A stretch of DNA of 7,652 nt from Candidatus Woesearchaeota archaeon (lineage in GTDB: Archaea > Nanobdellota > Nanobdellia > Woesearchaeales > 21-14-0-10-32-9). The position numbers and the translations under genes are program-made. The stretch lies in assembly GCA_003562145.1 (NCBI GenBank), contig PWWA01000029.1:1-7652 (forward strand). The letters are read 5' to 3'. Below are positions 4,261-7,652 of this stretch, in pieces (within the stretch, counting starts at the first letter, position 1; the number at the start of each line of letters is the position of its first letter). Under the pieces are notes generated by a model. The model was not told the origin of the DNA and made no database searches. It worked only from the letters and a program-made list of their open reading frames with translations.

Positions 4261-5359
4261 CAAATACTATTTGCTTGTTCTTCTCATCCAATGATACAAA
4301 TCCAGGCTTTCCTTTCAAGTATTCCTCGATTTCTTTCCAGGGCTTCTTTTCAGAGCGCATTTTTTTAACTTCAGACATTATTCCTGCAAAGAAAGAGTAG
4401 TTCTCATAAATCGCTTCAGCGGCCCTCTGGTTCTCAGAAGCTGCCTTTTCGAACTTCCCGAGGTTCTTCTCCTGCGCACTAATAATGACGGAAGCCTTAT
4501 CCTTGGCCTTAGAGGACTCGCTTGTTTCCAAAACCAGTTTTTCCTCAAAGAAAACCTCGTCCAATCCCTCGCTGAAAGAACCAAAAGACTTCTCCTTATC
4601 CTTTATAGAAGCCATACGTACAGGATACACGCGTCCTTTAGACAGGAATGGGCTTGGCTCCTCAGAAAAAACATTTTTTACAGCGCTTACAAGGGCTTCC
4701 ACGCCATCACCGGATAAGTCCCTTGGAACAACGCTTTTCTCCACTCCACTCCTCAAAACCAGTTCCTCCGCGTAAACACCGCCGAAGCCAAGCTCCATGG
4801 CAAGGCATTTCACGACGGGCTTGTCAGACTTCAGAAGCAATTCCTTCACTGAATCAAAATCCAAGCTCTTAACATCTGGCTGTCCACGAGGAAAAAAGTA
4901 TTCTTTCCTCGGCAAGACATCCCTGTCCTTGAAGCGCTCATTCCTCAACGGATGCATAGTAACAAGGCTATCCCCTTCCTTCCTGCAAAGGACTACGTTG
5001 CCAGGCTTCAAGACCTCGACTACGAAGAACAAATAACCATGAACTTTTGACTCCAGCTCGAAAACAATAACCCTTTCAAAGCCTTGTTGATATACTGCCT
5101 TTACAATAGCATTAGCTGTGTACTTCCTGAGGAACGAGCAGAAACCAGGGGGAATCCTAGGCCCTGAATAAGACTTAGAAGTAAAATGAGCCAATCCGGG
5201 AACAACAACCCTTAAATGCTTTTTCCCCTCCTTAGTATAAAACCTGAACACGAATTCTTCCTTACCCCACTGGTACACCTTTTCGAGCTTCCCCAAAACC
5301 AGGCCCTGAAGCTCCAAGGAAAGAAAGTGCAATTCCAAAGCAGACAATTCCTGTGCCAT
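4247..5359 (-). CDS. NFACT-N (Rqc2/RqcH N-terminal domain) protein without NFACT-R, 370 aa
   Basis: The start MAQELSALELHFLSLELQGLVLGKLEKVYQWG is the typical opening of the NFACT/FbpA/Rqc2 family, whose members bind stalled large ribosomal subunits with peptidyl-tRNA and, in RqcH/Rqc2, add C-terminal tails. Counting from this Met, the core runs through GPRIPPGFCSFLRKY (66-80), QQGFERVIVFELE (91-103) and a helix-hairpin-helix-like ELGFGGVYAEELVLRSG (189-205). A charged helical region (about 260-345) and the usual YENYSFFAGIM/PWKEIEEYLK segment follow. It then ends. Archaeal homologues are normally over 600 residues and continue with NFACT-R, absent here. The DR motif needed for tailing in bacterial and yeast proteins reads E95-R96. 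ATG at 5357-5359 was chosen over the TTG at 5372-5374 because of family alignment and a TATA box 25 nt away. Confidence 0.85.
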   Translation of the reverse strand: MAQELSALELHFLSLELQGLVLGKLEKVYQWGKEEFVFRFYTKEGKKHLRVVVPGLAHFTSKSYSGPRIPPGFCSFLRKYTANAIVKAVYQQGFERVIVFELESKVHGYLFFVVEVLKPGNVVLCRKEGDSLVTMHPLRNERFKDRDVLPRKEYFFPRGQPDVKSLDFDSVKELLLKSDKPVVKCLAMELGFGGVYAEELVLRSGVEKSVVPRDLSGDGVEALVSAVKNVFSEEPSPFLSKGRVYPVRMASIKDKEKSFGSFSEGLDEVFFEEKLVLETSESSKAKDKASVIISAQEKNLGKFEKAASENQRAAEAIYENYSFFAGIMSEVKKMRSEKKPWKEIEEYLKGKPGFVSLDEKNKQIVFEIKK

Positions 5360-5380
5360 AAAGGCATAGAACAAGGATAA

Positions 5381-5388
5381 TATTAAAA
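5381..5388 (-). promoter_or_regulatory. TATA box of the NFACT-N gene
   Basis: TTTTAATA on the minus strand is centred about 25 nt from ATG 5359, predicting a leaderless transcript and supporting that start. It lies about 18 bp outside the left end of the inverted-repeat element. Confidence 0.55.
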
Positions 5389-5405
5389 TAGTTTCCCCTA
5401 AAAAA

Positions 5406-5529
5406 GGCTCTGTAGAAAATCTCTTCGTTTTGCAGTCACACCGATCGTTATCTAGACGAATAAGCCAATTCTATTACTGTGGCATCCCTAAAAGCAAGGC
5501 TCGCCAGGCAACACTTTTTCTACAAAGCC
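5406..5529. mobile_element. 124-bp element with 14-bp terminal inverted repeats (MITE-like)
   Basis: The left end GGCTCTGTAGAAAA (5406-5419) and the right end TTTTCTACAAAGCC (5516-5529) are inverted copies matching at 13 of 14 positions. The interior of about 96 bp shows no open frame of useful length, so this is a non-autonomous element or the fused ends of a lost insertion sequence. The ends resemble, from memory, the IS6-family pattern GGCTCTGTTGCAAA; this is not a database result. No exact 8-bp target duplication adjoins the ends. The flanks share a gapped resemblance: CCCTAAAAAA on the left (5396-5405) and CCCTATAAAAAA on the right (5530-5541). The element fills most of the gap between the NFACT-N gene and the divergent membrane-protein gene and touches neither TATA box. 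Confidence 0.6.
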
Positions 5530-5546
5530 CCCTATAAAAAACAATA

Positions 5547-5554
5547 TTTAAATA
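5547..5554 (+). promoter_or_regulatory. TATA box of the membrane-protein operon
   Basis: TTTAAATA is centred about 26 nt from the ATG at 5577, giving a leaderless message. It selects this ATG over the one at 5573-5575, whose frame stops after five codons. Confidence 0.6.
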
Positions 5555-5576
5555 ACACCAAGATAGTACACAATGA

Positions 5577-5990
5577 ATGAAAGGAACTGATTTGCTAACC
5601 GAAACCACGTACTACCTGCTAGTATGCTTCCTAGTGCTATTCACGGCAGGCGTAGCATTCCTCTTAACACCACTACTGCTCCTCGGAGATATAGTTGTAT
5701 CCGCGATAATAACCATCATCGTCGGCCTGGCATTCGGGGCATTCATCGCGAGCTTCATAAAAATGCTTGACCAGCTGACAAAGCACCACCACGCAGGCAT
5801 ATGGATAATAATAAGCGCAGGCGCGCTCCTCAGCTTTACATCAATCTACTTATACGCTTCAAGCGATAGGATGACAGGAGTTCTTGGCTTCGCCCCAATG
5901 CCAAACCCTTTCTTTATAGGAGCATTATTCGCAGTGAGCTTCTTAGCCCCGCACCTGCTAACGTTCATAGAAGAACACAAGGCAAAATGA
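5577..5990 (+). CDS. Four-helix membrane protein of unknown function, 137 aa
   Basis: I do not recognise the family. Hydrophobic segments at about residues 12-31, 36-62, 73-93 and 111-131 suggest four membrane helices, with a short basic/His loop (KMLDQLTKHHH, 62-72) between helices 2 and 3 and a charged C-terminus (EEHKAK). No catalytic motif is evident. A TATA box 26 nt upstream indicates a leaderless transcript. The stop overlaps the start of the next gene as ATGA (5987-5990), so translation of the two is likely coupled and the products may cooperate, for example as membrane partner and soluble protein. The promoter lies just beyond the 124-bp inverted-repeat element. Confidence 0.75.
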   Translation: MKGTDLLTETTYYLLVCFLVLFTAGVAFLLTPLLLLGDIVVSAIITIIVGLAFGAFIASFIKMLDQLTKHHHAGIWIIISAGALLSFTSIYLYASSDRMTGVLGFAPMPNPFFIGALFAVSFLAPHLLTFIEEHKAK

Positions 5991-6391
5991 AAGGCATGAC
6001 TCTAAAGGAATGGACTAATGCATATGTTAAATACAAAGACATGATTCCGAGAAACATAGAAACAATACAAGAAACCGAGAAAGGATTGCTTGTAAAGCAA
6101 AAAAACGGGGGAGAAATAAAATATCTATGCATGGAAAGCCTTGAAACACTGCTCCCAGGCAACATAATGGGTGAACGCGTTGTATGCCTTAACACAAAGA
6201 ATAATGTTGACTGGCTTACAAAGAACTGGGACCAAGTAAAAGACAAGAAATCCATTTTTATATTCGTAAACCTTGACAAAGCGGAGAGCTGGGCCATCAA
6301 CCCCTTGCTCCACAGCGCGATAACAGAAAAAAAGTCTCTGAAGCAAGGACTGAAAGCACTCTTTGAGTCAATACCCGAAGTTTCTCCGTGA
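5987..6391 (+). CDS. Conserved-looking soluble protein of unknown function, 134 aa
   Basis: The protein starts MKGMTLKEWTNAYVKYKDMI and has alternating strand-like segments: GLLVKQKNGGEIKYLCME, ERVVCLNTKNNVDWLTKNW and KSIFIFVNLDKAESWAINP. It ends with SLKQGLKALFESIPEV. The LNTKNN...L.KNW and SLKQGLKALFE blocks match, from memory, a small hypothetical family found repeatedly in DPANN-type archaeal genomes, but no function is known to me. There is no signal peptide and no zinc motif. It overlaps the upstream membrane-protein gene by ATGA, so it is translationally coupled to it. ATG at 5996 (three codons later) is an alternative start. The radB gene begins 45 nt downstream with its own TATA box. 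Confidence 0.8.
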   Translation: MKGMTLKEWTNAYVKYKDMIPRNIETIQETEKGLLVKQKNGGEIKYLCMESLETLLPGNIMGERVVCLNTKNNVDWLTKNWDQVKDKKSIFIFVNLDKAESWAINPLLHSAITEKKSLKQGLKALFESIPEVSP

Positions 6392-6404
6392 ATATTAAGA
6401 AAAA

Positions 6405-6413
6405 GTATTTTAA
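6405..6413 (+). promoter_or_regulatory. TATA box of radB
   Basis: GTATTTTAA is centred about 27 nt ahead of the ATG at 6437. No ribosome-site-like sequence lies near that ATG, so radB appears leaderless and independently transcribed. Confidence 0.5.
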
Positions 6414-6436
6414 CAAAAAAGGTTTTCTATCGGCTA

Positions 6437-7111
6437 ATGAAGGAAGAAAGCAGGATTAGCACAGGAACAGACGCAATTGATTGGTTACTCGAAGGAGGGT
6501 ATGAAAGCGAAGTGCTCACAACGATTTACGGCCCAGCCGGCTCCGGGAAAACCAATATTTGCCTTGCGTGCGTTGCGAGCAACTCCGACAAAAAAGTAAT
6601 CTATATAGACACAGAAGGAAGCTTTAGCGTTAGCCGCCTCAAGCAAATCACGGATAACCACGAACAAGTGTTCAGCAACATAATAATCTTAAGGCCTACT
6701 GATTTTAACGAGCAAAAAAAAGTTATAGACAAGCTGAAAAGCATAGTCACGAATAAAATAGGTATTATAATAGTTGACAGCATAGCAATGCTTTACCGCT
6801 TAGAAGTCGGAAAGACCAGGGAAGTCCACAAAGTAAACAAAGAGCTAGGAGTGCAATTAGCAACACTTATACAAGTCGCGAGGAAGTACAAAGTCCCTGT
6901 GCTGATAACAAACCAGGTTTACGCTGATTTCGAGGACAAGAACAAGATAAACATGGTTGGCGGGGACATCTTACGATACGCTTCAAAATGCTTGATAGAA
7001 TTGCAGAGGAACAACGGGGAACGGAAAGCAATACTAAGAAAGCATCGTTCTTTGCCTGAGGGAAAAACAGTCTCATTCAGGCTAATAGATACTGGATTAG
7101 AAGAAATCTAG
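6437..7111 (+). CDS. radB: DNA repair and recombination protein RadB, 224 aa
   Basis: RadB is the archaeal RecA/RadA paralogue thought to assist the RadA recombinase in homologous recombination and repair. The Walker A loop is GPAGSGKT (residues 32-39), followed by the conserved VIYIDTEGSFS (54-64) carrying the probable catalytic Glu (E60). The Walker B strand is IGIIIVDS (108-115) with D114. The family segments ATLIQVARKYKVPVLITNQVY (142-162, here split by a helix) and GGDILRYASKCLIEL (175-189) follow. There is no N-terminal helix-hairpin-helix domain, which distinguishes RadB from RadA, and the length of about 220-230 residues is normal. The gene has its own TATA box and ends in a three-base overlap with the convergent gene. 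Confidence 0.93.
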   Translation: MKEESRISTGTDAIDWLLEGGYESEVLTTIYGPAGSGKTNICLACVASNSDKKVIYIDTEGSFSVSRLKQITDNHEQVFSNIIILRPTDFNEQKKVIDKLKSIVTNKIGIIIVDSIAMLYRLEVGKTREVHKVNKELGVQLATLIQVARKYKVPVLITNQVYADFEDKNKINMVGGDILRYASKCLIELQRNNGERKAILRKHRSLPEGKTVSFRLIDTGLEEI

Positions 7112-7652
7112 GAATAAATATTGTCCTTTGCTTTCCCATCTGATTCGGCTACATGCATCGTTCTTTCGCACGCACCGCAATTATACAATAAAACTCCTTT
7201 ATCCTTGAGTTCTGCTGCGTGGAGATCAGGCACACCCATTATTGTAGAGCCGCAGCCGTAGTCTGTATAAGCAATATCTACGAGTTCGACTTGATGCGCC
7301 GATGCCTTGTTTAATGGCCTTGAGTGTGTTTGCATGCCCCTGGGGAATATTACTTCGTATAAGTCCATCATGTTCTTAGATTCCTTGTGCAAATATTCCT
7401 TTCTGAACCAATCCATGTTTTCCCCGTTGGTTTTCAGCCTGTGCATGTACCTTGAAACTACTTCTGCCAAGGCATCATAGCTGAGGGCGCCTTCGTTTAC
7501 CAGTAGCCTTCCCGACCTTACCACGCCAAAGTTTTCATCAGGGGGAAAGGCCGCTTTTAATTCTTCTAAAGAAACAACTCTTCCATTGAGGCCTTTGTAA
7601 TCGTGGCACTCATGCTTCCACAGGCTTTCCTCAAGATTTCTCAGCTTTAAAG
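7108..7652 (-). CDS. Unrecognised Cys/His-containing protein, 3' part only (cut by right edge)
   Basis: The frame is open for 180 codons from the right edge to the stop at 7108-7110, so the true start lies outside. A GTG at 7522-7524 is internal, because in-frame sequence with ordinary protein character (WKHECHDYKGLNGRVVSLEEL) precedes it. I do not recognise the family. The fragment is soluble, with segments such as SYDALAEVVSRYMHRLKTNG and MMDLYEVIFPRGMQTHSRPL. The C-terminal end holds a cluster of possible metal ligands: C133 and H144, then CGAC (158-161) with H166. An earlier HECH lies at 13-16. A zinc- or other metal-binding tail is plausible but not shown. The gene converges on radB and shares the CTAG at 7108-7111 with it. 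The function should not be guessed from this part alone. Confidence 0.75.
   Translation of the reverse strand, partial: LKLRNLEESLWKHECHDYKGLNGRVVSLEELKAAFPPDENFGVVRSGRLLVNEGALSYDALAEVVSRYMHRLKTNGENMDWFRKEYLHKESKNMMDLYEVIFPRGMQTHSRPLNKASAHQVELVDIAYTDYGCGSTIMGVPDLHAAELKDKGVLLYNCGACERTMHVAESDGKAKDNIYS

Noticed and set aside
5406..5529. Small RNA gene instead of a mobile element
   Set aside because: The two inverted arms are nearly 100 nt apart, with no supporting internal stem, C/D-box motifs or promoter that I can see. The match is better explained as transposon ends, though an RNA is not excluded.
5965..6300. 111-codon minus-strand frame opposite the 134-aa protein gene
   Set aside because: The plus-strand frame has ATGA coupling and recalled family blocks, while the minus frame has neither a promoter nor a ribosome site.
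7108..7524. Complete 138-aa gene starting at GTG 7522-7524
   Set aside because: The same frame stays open to the right edge with normal-looking protein sequence, so the GTG is internal and the gene is partial.
1..7652. CRISPR array, tRNA or rRNA genes
   Set aside because: No regularly spaced repeats, no T-loop or anticodon-arm pattern and no conserved rRNA segment was found on reading both strands.

Overview
The window reads as archaeal. The evidence is a RadB recombinase, a NOL1/NOP2/Sun-type RNA methyltransferase, an NFACT/Rqc2 N-terminal protein, AT-rich TATA boxes placed 25-28 nt ahead of start codons (leaderless genes), and GGTGAT-type ribosome binding sites. Several small proteins resemble, from memory, conserved hypotheticals of DPANN archaea (Woesearchaeota/Pacearchaeota-like). 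That lineage call is an inference and was not tested by any search. No rRNA, tRNA or CRISPR array was recognised. No complete, clearly undescribed system is visible, but several features deserve a second look.

Layout. Bases 1-1005 (minus strand) hold two toxin-antitoxin modules in tandem: an AbrB/MazE-like antitoxin with a MazF/PemK-like toxin, then a VapB-like antitoxin with a VapC PIN toxin that runs off the left edge. VapC has no ordinary start codon in frame. Upstream on the same strand are a 67-residue unknown protein (1078-1281), a PAP2-type membrane phosphatase (1391-1900) and an RNA m5C methyltransferase (1900-2805). The last two form a tight operon.

From a divergent promoter region near 2830, a plus-strand pair follows: a secreted coiled-coil protein (2889-4028) and a tiny acidic lipoprotein (4043-4234) with nearly identical translation leaders. 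Facing it is a minus-strand NFACT-N protein (4247-5359) that stops where the NFACT-R domain would normally begin. Between it and the next gene lies a 124-bp element bounded by 14-bp inverted repeats (5406-5529), which looks like a transposon-derived MITE or solo-end remnant.

The right part carries a plus-strand pair overlapping by ATGA (a four-helix membrane protein and a 134-residue soluble protein), then radB (6437-7111). RadB converges on, and overlaps by three bases, an unrecognised Cys/His-containing gene cut by the right edge (7108-7652). No stretch longer than 300 bases lacks a gene.
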